Shown piece by piece: positions 45,730 through 54,995 of a stretch of DNA of 64,000 nt. The notes beneath the pieces were generated by a model. It was given only the letters and a program-made list of their open reading frames with translations, searched no databases and was not told the origin of the DNA. Numbering within the stretch: the first letter of the stretch is position 1; the number at the start of each line of letters is the position of its first letter. The position numbers were made by a program, and so were the translations under genes. The stretch lies in NCBI RefSeq assembly GCF_020866965.1, contig NZ_JAJATX010000008.1, positions 78,925 to 142,924 of the forward strand, read 5' to 3'. The stretch comes from Microvirga roseola. GTDB taxonomy: Bacteria > Pseudomonadota > Alphaproteobacteria > Rhizobiales > Beijerinckiaceae.

Positions 45730-47067
45730 ATGGACGGCTCCCTTAACACCGAGCGCCCCGAAGTCTCCCACCGGCGGATCCTGGCGCTCGCGCTGCCGAT
45801 GACCCTGTCGCATGTGACGACGCCCCTGCTCGGCCTCGTCGATGCGACGGTCATCGGACGCCTGGGCGACGCCTCTCTGCTGGGGGCCGTGGCGCTCGGC
45901 GCCGTCATCTTCGACTTTGTCTTCTGGAGTTTTGGGTCGCTGCGCATGGCCACCGCGGGCCTGACGGCCCAGGCGACCGGCGCCGGAAACCGGCACGAGG
46001 TCGATCTTACGCTTGCCCGTGCGTTTCTGGTGGCGGGCGTGACCGGTGTCCTGCTGATCCTGCTGCAATGGCCCATTGCAGCAGCCGCCTTTTCGCTCGC
46101 CGGCGCGAGCCAGGCGGTGACGGAGGCCCTGTCCGTCTATTTCTTCATCCGCATCTGGTCCGCCCCGTTCACGCTGGCGAATTACGTGATCCTCGGCTCG
46201 ACGCTGGGACGGGGCCGCACGGATCTCGGCCTGCTGCTGCAGGTCGCGATCAACGTCGCCAACATCATCCTCACCGCCGTGCTGGTCCTCGTCTTCGAGA
46301 TCGGCATCGCGGGCGCGGCCATCGGCACGGCAGTTGCGGAGGTGTTCGGCGTCGGCCTCGGGATGCTGGTCCTGCGCCGCCTCGGCTCTAACCCGTTTGC
46401 CGTGACATGGCCCGAGGTCCTGAACCGGGCGGCGATCCTGCAGACGCTCGCCATGAACCGGGACATCATGATCCGTAACGTGGCGCTGATCCTCGCCTTC
46501 TCGATCTTCAGCTCGCTCGGCGCGCGCTCCGGCGATGTCACGCTCGCCGCGAATGCGGTGCTCTACAACATGTTCCTGATCGGCGGCTATTTCCTCGACG
46601 GCTTTGCGACCGCCGCCGAGACCCTTTGCGGCCAGAGTCTTGGAGCCAAGGACGAAAGAGGGTTCCGCCGCGCCATCCATCTGAGCCTCGGCTGGAGCAT
46701 CGGCTTCGGCCTTGCGGTCTCGTCCGTCTTCCTCATCGGCGGCGGGCTCTTCATCGATTTCGTCTCGACGAGCCCCGAGGTGCGGGCCTATGCGCGGGAC
46801 TATCTCGTCTTCGCGGCGCTCACGCCCCTTTTCGGGGCCGCCGCCTTCGCATTCGACGGCATCTATACGGGCGCAACCTGGACCAAGGCCATGCGCGACC
46901 TCATGCTCGTGGCCCTTGCCGCCTACGGCCTCGTGCTCCTCGCCGCCAGCAGCCTCGGTAACACGGCGCTCTGGGTCGCGATGCTCGTGTTCCTGAGCGC
47001 GCGAGGCGTCGGCCAGGCCCTGCTCTATCCGAGCCTTGCAAGGCGAACCTTCGCGGCCATTGCCTGA
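45730..47067 (+). CDS. MATE-family efflux transporter (DinF-like)
   Basis: The 445-residue protein has 12 predicted helices in two similar halves, with LALPMTLSHVTTPLLGLVDA at the start and the MATE segments GFATAAETLCGQSLGAKDER and LMATAGL-like SLRMATAGLTAQATG. It exports cationic or organic compounds in exchange for H+ or Na+. ATG 45730 follows GAGGA. GTG 45727 immediately before is an alternative. The DinF group is only loosely tied to DNA damage, and no SOS box is seen here. Confidence 0.93.
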   Translation: MDGSLNTERPEVSHRRILALALPMTLSHVTTPLLGLVDATVIGRLGDASLLGAVALGAVIFDFVFWSFGSLRMATAGLTAQATGAGNRHEVDLTLARAFLVAGVTGVLLILLQWPIAAAAFSLAGASQAVTEALSVYFFIRIWSAPFTLANYVILGSTLGRGRTDLGLLLQVAINVANIILTAVLVLVFEIGIAGAAIGTAVAEVFGVGLGMLVLRRLGSNPFAVTWPEVLNRAAILQTLAMNRDIMIRNVALILAFSIFSSLGARSGDVTLAANAVLYNMFLIGGYFLDGFATAAETLCGQSLGAKDERGFRRAIHLSLGWSIGFGLAVSSVFLIGGGLFIDFVSTSPEVRAYARDYLVFAALTPLFGAAAFAFDGIYTGATWTKAMRDLMLVALAAYGLVLLAASSLGNTALWVAMLVFLSARGVGQALLYPSLARRTFAAIA

Positions 47068-47076
47068 CAGCGCGGC

Positions 47077-48159
47077 TCAGAATCGCCCCTGCGCAATGGC
47101 GGCGGCGTCGCGGCCCAAGGCCTGGGCGAGATTCGTGTTCTCGCTCTCGAGCTTGCGCAGCAGGCCCTGCTTGATGTCGCCGATCAGCCCCGGCCCCTTG
47201 TAGACCATCGCCGAATAGAGCTGCACCAAGCTTGCGCCCGCCCGGATCTTCGCCCAGGCAGCTTCTGCTGAATCGATGCCGCCGACGCCGATCAGCGGAA
47301 GCTTGCGCTCCACACGAAGAAAGGTTTCGGCCAAGAGCTTCGTCGACGGCACGAAGAGCGGCTTGCCCGACAGACCACCCGTTTCCGTAGCGAGCGCCCG
47401 TTCCTGGAGGCTGTCAGGCCGCGCGATGGTGGTGTTGGAGACAGTGAGCCCATCGATGCCGCGGTGGAGCGCGGTCGCCACCATGGCGTCGAGCGCATCG
47501 AGGGAAATATCGGGCGCGATCTTGAGCAGGATGATGGTTTTTCCGTCCCGGTCGGCTTCGCTGCGCGCCTCGACGCAGCGCGCGAGAAGGTCGTCGAGAA
47601 AGGCCTCGCCCTGCAGGTCGCGCAGGCCCGGCGTATTGGGTGAAGAGACGTTGATCGTGAGGAAATCGACGAGGCCGCACAGGCTCCGGATACACGTCAC
47701 ATAATCGGCGATGCGATCGGTGGAATCCTTGTTCGCGCCGATATTGACGCCGACGATGCCGGGCCTGCCGCGGCGGCGCTCAAGGCGCTGGCGCGCGACC
47801 TCCAACCCGTCGCTGTTGAGGCCGAAGCGGTTGATCACGGCCTCGTCGCGGGTCAGGCGGAACACCCGCGGGCGCGGATTGCCTGCCTGCGGCTTCGGCA
47901 CCACGCCTCCGAGCTCCACGAATCCGAAGCCGAGCGCCAGGAGCTGGTCGGGAGCCTCGCATTGCTTGTCGAAGCCGGCAGCAAGGCCGACGGGGTTCGG
48001 GACATGACGGCCGAACACATCCACCGCGAGGCGTGGATCGTCCGACGTTAGCGACACGGGCGGCATCAGGGAGAGGCTGCGGATCGTCAGCTGATGCGCG
48101 GTTTCCGCATCGAGGGCGTGGAGAGCCGGTTTGGCCAGAGAGAAGAGCGCGCCGATCAT
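47077..48159 (-). CDS. pyrD: Quinone-dependent dihydroorotate dehydrogenase (class 2)
   Basis: The 360-residue protein has an N-terminal membrane-associating helix region, [36 protein letters not shown] with the catalytic Ser, and [11 protein letters not shown]. These are class 2 (PyrD) features. It oxidises dihydroorotate to orotate in pyrimidine synthesis, passing electrons to the quinone pool at the inner membrane. ATG 48159 overlaps the stop of the DUF952 gene (ATGA). Confidence 0.97.
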   Translation of the reverse strand: MIGALFSLAKPALHALDAETAHQLTIRSLSLMPPVSLTSDDPRLAVDVFGRHVPNPVGLAAGFDKQCEAPDQLLALGFGFVELGGVVPKPQAGNPRPRVFRLTRDEAVINRFGLNSDGLEVARQRLERRRGRPGIVGVNIGANKDSTDRIADYVTCIRSLCGLVDFLTINVSSPNTPGLRDLQGEAFLDDLLARCVEARSEADRDGKTIILLKIAPDISLDALDAMVATALHRGIDGLTVSNTTIARPDSLQERALATETGGLSGKPLFVPSTKLLAETFLRVERKLPLIGVGGIDSAEAAWAKIRAGASLVQLYSAMVYKGPGLIGDIKQGLLRKLESENTNLAQALGRDAAAIAQGRF

Positions 48160-48500
48160 GGGGCAAGGTCCGGAAAGATGTGTTGGCCGTCCGCGCCCAA
48201 GGGAAGAGGCTTCACCCAGAGAACGGCGGATAGAGGCAGATGGGCGTAGAGATGAGGGAAGAGATCCCCGCCTCTCGAGGGCTCGAAGCGCAGCGCATCG
48301 CCAAGCGAGTCGGCATCGATGCCGATCAGCAGGAGATCGCTCTGCCCCGTGAAGTGCTTTGCCACGGTTTCGCGCAGCTGTTTTTCCGTCGAAAAGTGGA
48401 GGTACCCATCTTGTATGTCGATGGGAGCCCCAACGAAAATTCCGGCCTTTTCGGCCTCTTCCCAGAGAGATTTCGGACAGATTTTGTAAATGATGCGCAT
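48156..48500 (-). CDS. DUF952-family protein
   Basis: The 114-residue protein begins [20 protein letters not shown] and contains [20 protein letters not shown] and [14 protein letters not shown], typical of Pfam PF06108 (DUF952), a small mono-ADP-ribosyltransferase-like fold of unknown role. It is translationally coupled to pyrD (ATGA overlap), an arrangement often kept in Hyphomicrobiales. Confidence 0.9.
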   Translation of the reverse strand: MRIIYKICPKSLWEEAEKAGIFVGAPIDIQDGYLHFSTEKQLRETVAKHFTGQSDLLLIGIDADSLGDALRFEPSRGGDLFPHLYAHLPLSAVLWVKPLPLGADGQHIFPDLAP

Positions 48501-48656
48501 GAGTTGTGAGTAGTGCCCTGTCGCTTCAGGAGCAACCCCGACTAGACATATTGTCTCAATGAACCGTTGCGTGTTGCCGGAGTCATAGAAGAACCTTAAT
48601 TCCTAAACTTGCTTCGGTTTCATCAATTTTTTCGCAGCGTTCGAAGGTTTCATACA

Positions 48657-49289
48657 ATGTTGTCTCACGACCGGGTTTGGGCTGCGATCGATGCGCTGGC
48701 CGCACGTCACGGGATGACCGCATCGGGGCTGGCCCGCAAGGCCGGTCTCGACGCGACGAGTTTCAACAAGTCCAAGCGCGTCAGCCCCGAGGGACGTGAG
48801 CGCTGGCCCTCCACGGAGTCGATCGCCAAGATCCTGCGCGCTACCGGCGCATCTCTTGAGGACTTCCTGCGGCTCGTGGAGCCTGCAGGCTCGCTGCGCC
48901 GTTCCATGATCCCCATGATCGCGCTGCCCCAGGCCAGCGACAACAAGCTCTTCACCGACGAGGGCCTGCCGACGAGCGGACCGGGCTGGGACGAGATCGA
49001 GTTCCCCGACTTCGGCCAGGAGAGGGTTTTCGCCCTCGAAGTGACGGGCGACAGCATGGCTCCTCTCTACCGCGACGGAGACGTGCTCATCGTCTCGCCC
49101 ACCGCCAGCACGCGCAAGGGCGACCGTGTCGTCGTCTGCACCACAAATGGCGACATCATCGCCAAGGAGCTCAAGCGCCGCTCCGCCAAGACCCTGGAGC
49201 TCGCCTCCTTCACGCCGGGCCAGGAGGATCAGGCGATCCCGGCGGAGGAGGTCGTCTGGAGCGCCCGCATCATGTGGGCGCGGCAGTAG
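48657..49289 (+). CDS. S24-family HTH transcriptional regulator (phage-repressor-like)
   Basis: The 210-residue protein has an N-terminal helix-turn-helix (HGMTASGLARKAGLDATSFNK) and a C-terminal S24 peptidase domain with the nucleophilic Ser in VTGDSMAPLYRDGD and the Lys in RKGDRVVV. Such proteins repress genes and may cleave themselves on activation by RecA. It is not LexA, as the usual Ala-Gly cleavage region is not evident. The start ATG 48657 follows GAAGG by 9 bases. Its target is unknown; the usual chromosomal copy in Hyphomicrobiales lies beside genes such as this lysyl-tRNA synthetase. Confidence 0.9.
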   Translation: MLSHDRVWAAIDALAARHGMTASGLARKAGLDATSFNKSKRVSPEGRERWPSTESIAKILRATGASLEDFLRLVEPAGSLRRSMIPMIALPQASDNKLFTDEGLPTSGPGWDEIEFPDFGQERVFALEVTGDSMAPLYRDGDVLIVSPTASTRKGDRVVVCTTNGDIIAKELKRRSAKTLELASFTPGQEDQAIPAEEVVWSARIMWARQ

Positions 49290-49292
49290 AGG

Positions 49293-51026
49293 TTACGCCG
49301 CGCGCCCGGCCCCGCGCTCCTTCAGGAAAGCCTCGTGCTCTCGCACGAGGTCGCCGTTCAGCGCCTTTCTGATCAGCGCGCGGGTTTCCTTCACGCCATA
49401 GAGCGCAACGAAGGAGCCGAAGCGCGGACCGCGCGGCTCGCCCAGCAGCACCTGATAGATCGTGTTGAACCACTCGATGGATACGCCGGGGCGTTCGGGT
49501 GTCGCGCCCTTGGCCTTGAGATCCTGGTAGCGCGGCTCGGCGCGGCCCACATTGTAGATCTCTTCCTGGATCGCCTCAGCGGTGGCAGGCCGCTCGCCCG
49601 CTTCGAACGCGCCTAGCACCTCTTCCAGGCGGCGCAGGGAGGCAACTTCCACCTCGTCCGCCAGGCGGTAAGTCTTCTGCGGCTTCACGAAGTCCTCGAA
49701 GTAGCGCACGGCGCGCTTCACGAGGCTGTCGAGGCGCGGATGCGTCTCGGGCGACACACCCGGCGCATAGCGGCGAATGAAGCCCCAGAGCACGGCGGGG
49801 TCCTCGGAGTTCGCCACGGCGACGAGGTTGAGCAGCATGGAGAAGGAAATCGTCGTGCCAGGCTGGTTGCCACCTCCGGACGAGACCAGCTCCGGCGCTG
49901 GCGGCTCGCCCGCATGGAGATGCCAGACTGGGTTCATCAGGCGCACCTTGGCGTCCTGCGCGGGGTACTTCTCCAGGAAGGTGAGGTAGTCGTCCACCTG
50001 GCGCGGGATCACGTCGAAATAGAGTCTCTTGGCCTCGCGCGGCTTGTTGAACATGAACAGCCCCAGGCTGTCCGGCGTGCCGTAGGTGAGCCACTCGTCG
50101 ATGGTCAGGCCGTTGCCCTTGGACTTGGAGATCTTCTGGCCCTTCTCGTCGAGGAAGAGTTCGTAGTTGAAGCCCTCCGGCGGTAACCCGCCGAGCGCCT
50201 TGGCGATCTCGCCCGACAGCTTGACGCTGTCGATCAGGTCCTTGCCCGCCATTTCGTAATCGACGCCGAGCGCCACCCAGCGCATGGCCCAGTCGGGCTT
50301 CCACTGCAGCTTGGCGTGGCCGCCCGTCACGGGCGTCTCGAAGCGCTCGCCCGTCTCTGGATCGCGCCAGACGATGGTGCCGGCATCCAGCTTGCGCTCG
50401 TCGATGGGCACCTGCATCACGATGCCGATCTTCGGGTGGATCGGCAGGAAGGGCGAATAGGATTGCTGGCGCTCCTCGCGCAGCGACGGCAGCATGATCG
50501 CCATGACCGCGTCGTAGCGCTCGAGCACGGTCAGCAGGGTCTTGTCGAAGAGGCCCGCCTTGTAGCACTCGGTCGCGGATTTGAACTCGTAGTCGAAGCC
50601 GAAGGCGTCGAGGAATTCGCGAAGCCGCGCATTGTTGTGGTGCGCGAAGCTCTCGTGCGTGCGGAACGGGTCCGGCACCTGGGTCAGCGGCTTGCCGAGA
50701 GCGGCCGCGACCAGCTCCTTGTTCGGGATGTTGTCCGGCACCTTGCGCAGGCCGTCCATATCGTCGGAGAAGGCGACGAGACGGGTCGGGATGGCATCGC
50801 CTGTCAGGACGCGGAAGGCATGGCGCACCATGCTCGTGCGGGCGACCTCGCCGAAGGTGCCGATATGCGGCAGGCCCGAGGGACCGTAGCCCGTCTCGAA
50901 GAGCGCCTCTTTCTTGCCCGTCTTTTCCAGCCGCTCGACGAGCTTGCGCGCCTCCTCGAAAGGCCAGGCGGTAGCCGTCTGGGCGGCTTCAACAAGAGCG
51001 GGGTCGAGAGACAGGGAGCGGGACAT
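49293..51026 (-). CDS. lysK: Class I lysyl-tRNA synthetase
   Basis: The 577-residue protein has the class I HIGH-like motif [13 protein letters not shown] and KMSKS-like [13 protein letters not shown], with an all-helical C-terminal anticodon-binding region. Class I LysRS is found in archaea and in alphaproteobacteria, replacing the class II enzyme. It charges tRNA-Lys in the cytoplasm. ATG 51026 ([14 protein letters not shown]) was chosen over an in-frame TTG three codons earlier. The gene converges on the S24 regulator gene with 3 bases between. Confidence 0.96.
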   Translation of the reverse strand: MSRSLSLDPALVEAAQTATAWPFEEARKLVERLEKTGKKEALFETGYGPSGLPHIGTFGEVARTSMVRHAFRVLTGDAIPTRLVAFSDDMDGLRKVPDNIPNKELVAAALGKPLTQVPDPFRTHESFAHHNNARLREFLDAFGFDYEFKSATECYKAGLFDKTLLTVLERYDAVMAIMLPSLREERQQSYSPFLPIHPKIGIVMQVPIDERKLDAGTIVWRDPETGERFETPVTGGHAKLQWKPDWAMRWVALGVDYEMAGKDLIDSVKLSGEIAKALGGLPPEGFNYELFLDEKGQKISKSKGNGLTIDEWLTYGTPDSLGLFMFNKPREAKRLYFDVIPRQVDDYLTFLEKYPAQDAKVRLMNPVWHLHAGEPPAPELVSSGGGNQPGTTISFSMLLNLVAVANSEDPAVLWGFIRRYAPGVSPETHPRLDSLVKRAVRYFEDFVKPQKTYRLADEVEVASLRRLEEVLGAFEAGERPATAEAIQEEIYNVGRAEPRYQDLKAKGATPERPGVSIEWFNTIYQVLLGEPRGPRFGSFVALYGVKETRALIRKALNGDLVREHEAFLKERGAGRAA

Positions 51027-51103
51027 GGGATCCAAGGCTTGCAGAACGGTGCTTGCGGAAAGGGCGGCACACTAGGGTCACAGGCCAGCAGGGTCAATGC
51101 GGC

Positions 51104-51991
51104 TTAGAAGAGGCTGACCGGGAAGAAGCGCAGGTACAGCTCGGCATATTTGCCCTCCTTCCAGAGCTGGAGCAGGGCGTAGTCCAGGGCCCGGCGGAGG
51201 GTGTCGTCGTCCTTGCGGGTGATGAAACCCACGCCCTCGCCGAAGAACCGGCTCTCGAGATAAGGCCCGCCGACGAAATCGCAGCACCCTTCGGATTCCT
51301 CGCCGCCGATCCAGAGAGCGAGGCCGAGGGCGTCCGCGAACAGGTAGTCGAGCTCCCCGCCCTTGAGCGCCGTCTGGGCCGCCGCGAGATCCGGATAGGG
51401 CTTGAGGGTCGTACCCGGCATGAAGGCCTTGGCGAAGGCCTCATGGGCCGTGCCCGAGATCACGCCGATGGTCTTGCCCTGAAGAGTCTTGGCCTCGGGG
51501 ACGGGCAGGTTGCGGTCCTTCCGGGCGGCGAAGCGCGCCGGGATCTTGAAATAGGGCGCAGTAACATCGAAGCGCTGCCTCAAGCCCGCATTCAGGGGAA
51601 TGGCCGCGGCCACCACGTCTCCCTCCCCTGCGGCGAGGGCGTCGAGGAGCGTGTCGAAGCGGCGGACCTGAACGGTGCAGGTGATGCCCAAGCGCTCGCA
51701 GGCCGCCCGGGCGAGTTCGACGGAAAAGCCCGTCGGGGCGCCATCCAGACCCGGGAAGTGAAGCGGCGGAAAATCGTCGTCAACGAGGAAGCGGACCGTG
51801 CGCATCCCCGTCAGATCGGGCCTCTCGAGCGGGGCTTTCGGATCCCAGAAGTTGGGGACCGATACGCCCTGAGCGGCAGCGGGGCCGGACAGCCATCCGA
51901 GCAGCAGGAGGAGGGATAAGAGAGCTCTCCTCGCGGAAAGGGGCTTGATCTCATGCCGGAGGCAGGCGACGAATGAAATAATATTTCGCAT
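51104..51991 (-). CDS. Periplasmic solute-binding protein (amino acid ABC/SBP family 3)
   Basis: From ATG 51991 the protein has 295 residues with an export signal (RRALLSLLLLLGWLSGPAAAQG). A family 3 binding domain follows: VRFLVDDDFPPLHFPGLDG, GFSVELARAACERLGITC, DALAAGEGDVVAAAI, and GVISGTAHEAFAKAF. It would deliver a polar amino acid or organic acid to an ABC permease, but no permease or ATPase gene is next to it, so it is an orphan. AAGGAAAG lies 13 bases upstream of the start, a wide spacing. Confidence 0.85.
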   Translation of the reverse strand: MRNIISFVACLRHEIKPLSARRALLSLLLLLGWLSGPAAAQGVSVPNFWDPKAPLERPDLTGMRTVRFLVDDDFPPLHFPGLDGAPTGFSVELARAACERLGITCTVQVRRFDTLLDALAAGEGDVVAAAIPLNAGLRQRFDVTAPYFKIPARFAARKDRNLPVPEAKTLQGKTIGVISGTAHEAFAKAFMPGTTLKPYPDLAAAQTALKGGELDYLFADALGLALWIGGEESEGCCDFVGGPYLESRFFGEGVGFITRKDDDTLRRALDYALLQLWKEGKYAELYLRFFPVSLF

Positions 51992-52082
51992 ATTCAACCG
52001 GTACTTTCCTTGCCTCACCGCCTCGCACAACCGCGGAACGTTCCCGCAGGAGCCACCCTGGCCGGTTAGGCAGGGTCTAGCG

Positions 52083-53896
52083 GAGGGACGTCGGCAGTCA
52101 ACTGCGCTGCCGGTCGAGATCGGCTTTCTGGCGCGGCATGGGATCGCCCCCGAGCTTCTGCAGGATGCGGCCTTTCTCGCCGAGATCACCGGCGTCTCTG
52201 CCGACGAATACCTGCTGAGGACGGGCCTTGTCAGGGAACACGACTTCTACCGGGCGCTTGCAGATGAGCTCGGCCTGCCTTTCGCCGCATCTCCCAAGCC
52301 GTCGCGCCATGCAGCCTATCCCGGCGCAATCCTCGCGGGCTTTGCGCCCCTGGCGGGTCCCGAGGGCGGTTTCGTGCTCGCTCCACGCGGCGCGGCTCTG
52401 AGGCAACTCCTGAAGAACTGTGCCCTGCCCGGCCGCCTGGTCATCACAAGCCCGACCTTGCTCAGGCGGGCGGTCTTCCGCCTCCATGCCCGGGCGATCG
52501 CCTATCGCGCCGCAAACGCTCTGCCCGACTGGAACCCGCACCTGTCGAGCCGCGACCGTGCCAGTGCGTTTCAGATCGGCGGCATCGCCATTCTCGCCCT
52601 GCTCCTCGTGACCGGCGGAATTCTCGCGCCCGGTCCAACCTTGGCCATCGCGACGGGAACTTTAAGCCTTTCTTCGGCATGGTCCTACTGCGGCTGGCTG
52701 CCTCGTTCCTGAGCCATCCGGTCGAGCCGAAGAATCCGCTGCCGCGCACGGACGATACGAGCCTGCCGGTCTATACGGTGATCGTCGCCCTCTACCGGGA
52801 AAGGCGGATCGCATCGCGCCTGATCGCCGCCCTCAAGCGCCTCGACTATCCGGCGGCCAAGCTCGACGCCAAGCTGGTGCTCGAAGCCGACGACCGGGAA
52901 ACGCTTCATGCGCTCACAGCCCTCGACCTGCCGGGCTTCATCGAGATCGTCGTCGCGCCGAGCGGCCAACCGCGGACGAAGCCTCGCGCGCTGAATGTCG
53001 CCCTGCCTCTGGCACGCGGCGCCTTCACGGTGATCTACGATGCGGAGGACGTGCCCGATCCGGGACAGTTGCGCCTGGCGCTGGCCGCCTTTGTGCGCGA
53101 GGCGCAGGATGTCGCCTGCCTCCAGGCTCGGCTTACCATCGACAACACGGACGATACCTGGCTCACGCGTCTCTTCACCATTGAGTATGCGGCGCTGTTC
53201 GACGTCCTCAATCCGGGCCTTGCGGAGATCGGAAGCCCGATTCCTTTAGGCGGAACCTCCAACCACTTCCGCACCTCCGTGCTGAAGGAGATCCATGGCT
53301 GGGATGCCTGGAACGTTACGGAGGATGCGGATCTCGGCATCCGTATGGCCCGGCTCGGGTACCACATCGCGGACCTTCCCTCTTCCACCCTCGAGGAAGC
53401 GCCCGGGACACTTCGCGCCTGGATGAACCAGCGGACGCGCTGGATGAAGGGTTTCATGCAGACGAGCCTCAGCCATTCGCGAAAGCCATGGATCGGCCTA
53501 TCCCAGCTCGGCCCCTGGCGCGCCTATGCCGCCCTCGTCTTGACCGCAGGCACAGTGCTCAGCGCGCTGGGCTATCCCTTCTTCACGGGACTGGTGCTGA
53601 TCCCCTGGCTTGCGGGTACGCCCGTGATCGCTCCCACGGAGTGGCACGTTCTCTGGCGTTCCGTCAGCGTCACCCTTTTCACGATGGGCGTTCTCGCCGT
53701 CTTCGTCCCGGCCGTCGTCGCGCTCCATCGGAGGCGTCTGTGGCGGCTTTTGCCCTGGGTGCCGCTGCTGCCGATCTATTACGGGCTCGTCAGCCTCGCG
53801 GCATGGCGTGGCCTCTGGGAATTGGTGACGGATACTTTCCGCTGGAACAAGACGAGCCACGGGCTCGCCCGGACCTCGCGCAACGGTCTGCTCTAG
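52083..53896 (+). pseudogene. Membrane glycosyltransferase 2 with N-terminal MshEN-like domain, split by a one-base deletion
   Basis: The first part (to TGA 52710-52712) has a MshEN/GSPII_E-like domain (IGFLARHGIAPELLQDAAFL, YRALADELGLPF) and a first membrane helix, then loses frame in AAGCCTTTCTTCGGC near 52665-52675. One more T would restore SLFFGMVLLRLAAS. The second part, from about 52679, is a processive GT2 domain: YTVIVALYRER, a D-x-D-type YDAEDVPDP, EDADLGIRMAR and QRTRWMKGFMQT. Several membrane helices follow. An intact protein would polymerise or add sugar at the inner membrane. The start is unclear (no good start codon near the GGAGGG at 52082-52087). The stop TAG at 53894-53896 includes the first base of an insertion sequence. 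Confidence 0.75.
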
Positions 53897-54734
53897 GGTC
53901 AGGCCTCATAACCAGAAAGCGACAATTGCGGCGATGTGGACGGCGGCGAGATGGTTTCGGGCCAACCTGTCATAACGTGTTGCGATCCGACGGAAATCCT
54001 TGAGCCGGCAGATGGTGCGCTCGATGCGATTGCGGCCGCGATAGATCTCACGATCAAAGGGATGGCGGCGCTTGCGCGTCGGGTTGTTCGGAATTACCGG
54101 CTGCGTGCCACGCGCCAGCAGAAACCGGCGCAAACCATCGCTGTCGTAAGCCGCATCCGCCAGGCACAGACAGGGCGCCGGCAGAGCGCCGATGAGAGGG
54201 AGAGCGCCACGCGCGCATCACCGCGCTGGCCGGGGCTCAGCTCGATGGCGACCGGCCGGCCCTGGGCGTCGACCGCCGTGTGGATCTTGGTGGTGCGCCC
54301 GCCGCGCGAGCGCCCGATGGCCTGCGCCTCGCCCCCCCTTTGCCGCCGCCCGCGCAGCGATGCGCCTTGGCATGGGTGGAATCGAGCAGGAGGGCGGCTG
54401 GCGGTCCGCCGGCGCGGGAGAGTGTCTCGAACACCTCGCGCCAGACGCCCCGCGCCGCCCAGCGCACGAAGCGGTTGTAGAGGGTCTTGCGGGGGCCATA
54501 GGCGGGTGACGCATCGGCCCAGCGTCCGCCGGAGCGCAGCACCTGCACGATGCCGGAGATCACACGCCGGTCGTCCACCCGCGGCACGCCGCGGGTGTTG
54601 CTGGGCAGAAGCGGCGCATCGCGGGCAAACTGCGCGTCGGACAGCCAGAACAGATCCGTCATGGAAAGGCACCTCGCTTCAGGTCCTCACCAGATCACCA
54701 GCCAATTCCGTCCAATTCATGGGTCCAGACCCTA
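53894..54734. mobile_element. IS5-family (IS427-like) insertion sequence with TA target duplication
   Basis: The element spans 53896-54732 (837 bp). Its ends are imperfect inverted repeats: GGGTCAGGCCTCATAA at the left and the complement of TTCATGGGTCCAGACCC at the right. TA dinucleotides at 53894-53895 and 54733-54734 are the target duplication. It carries a broken transposase on the minus strand. The insertion point is inside the TAG stop of the glycosyltransferase gene, and the first G of the element rebuilds the stop. Confidence 0.88.
53906..54662 (-). pseudogene. IS5/IS427-type transposase, multiply frameshifted
   Basis: The start at 54662 gives MTDLFWLSDAQFARDAPLLP and a normal first half (to about the DSTHAKAHRC motif with its Asp). 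At AAAGGGGGGG (about 54336-54345 on the complement) the continuation AQAIGRSRGGRTTKIHT lies in another frame, as expected for the programmed slippage of this group. A second frame change near 54190-54205 (a CT dinucleotide too many) separates DARVAL from LPAPCLCLADAAYDSDGL. The last part (GRNRIERTICRLKDFRRIATRYDRL) carries the DDE glutamate. The second break suggests that the copy is dead. Confidence 0.75.
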
Positions 54735-54763
54735 GGGCATTTGGAATGCCGCTATTTCGGACG

Positions 54764-54777
54764 GGGAACCGGTTCCC
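54764..54777. repeat. 14-bp perfect palindrome downstream of the insertion sequence
   Basis: GGGAACCGGTTCCC lies just past the element, before the end of a small membrane protein gene. It sits in a short A/T- and G-rich context that looks like part of a common intergenic repeat, and could be a protein-binding site or transcript end. Confidence 0.4.
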
Positions 54778-54789
54778 ACTTTGTGGGCT

Positions 54790-54957
54790 CTAGAAACACC
54801 AGGCGAGGACGGAGACCACCATGTCATTGAAGACAATGCCGCCATAGCGCCACCACAGCAGCCCGCCGGATGCGACAAGACACAGCACGGCCGCACTTAC
54901 GAGCGCAAGGCTTACGCGGCGCTCGGTTCTGCCGGTCTGGTCGGTCTCGATGCTCAT
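54790..54957 (-). CDS. Small single-helix membrane protein
   Basis: The 55-residue protein begins MSIETDQTGRTERRVSLAL and has one hydrophobic helix (VSLALVSAAVLCLVASGGLLWW) and a second hydrophobic tail (GIVFNDMVVSVLAWCF). It follows the RecD2 gene on the same strand by 38 bases and may be its last cistron. No family is recognised with certainty, though small proteins of this shape are common in Hyphomicrobiales. Confidence 0.6.
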   Translation of the reverse strand: MSIETDQTGRTERRVSLALVSAAVLCLVASGGLLWWRYGGIVFNDMVVSVLAWCF

Positions 54958-54995
54958 GGACACATGATAAGCGGCCTGGAGGCCCAAGGGAAGGC

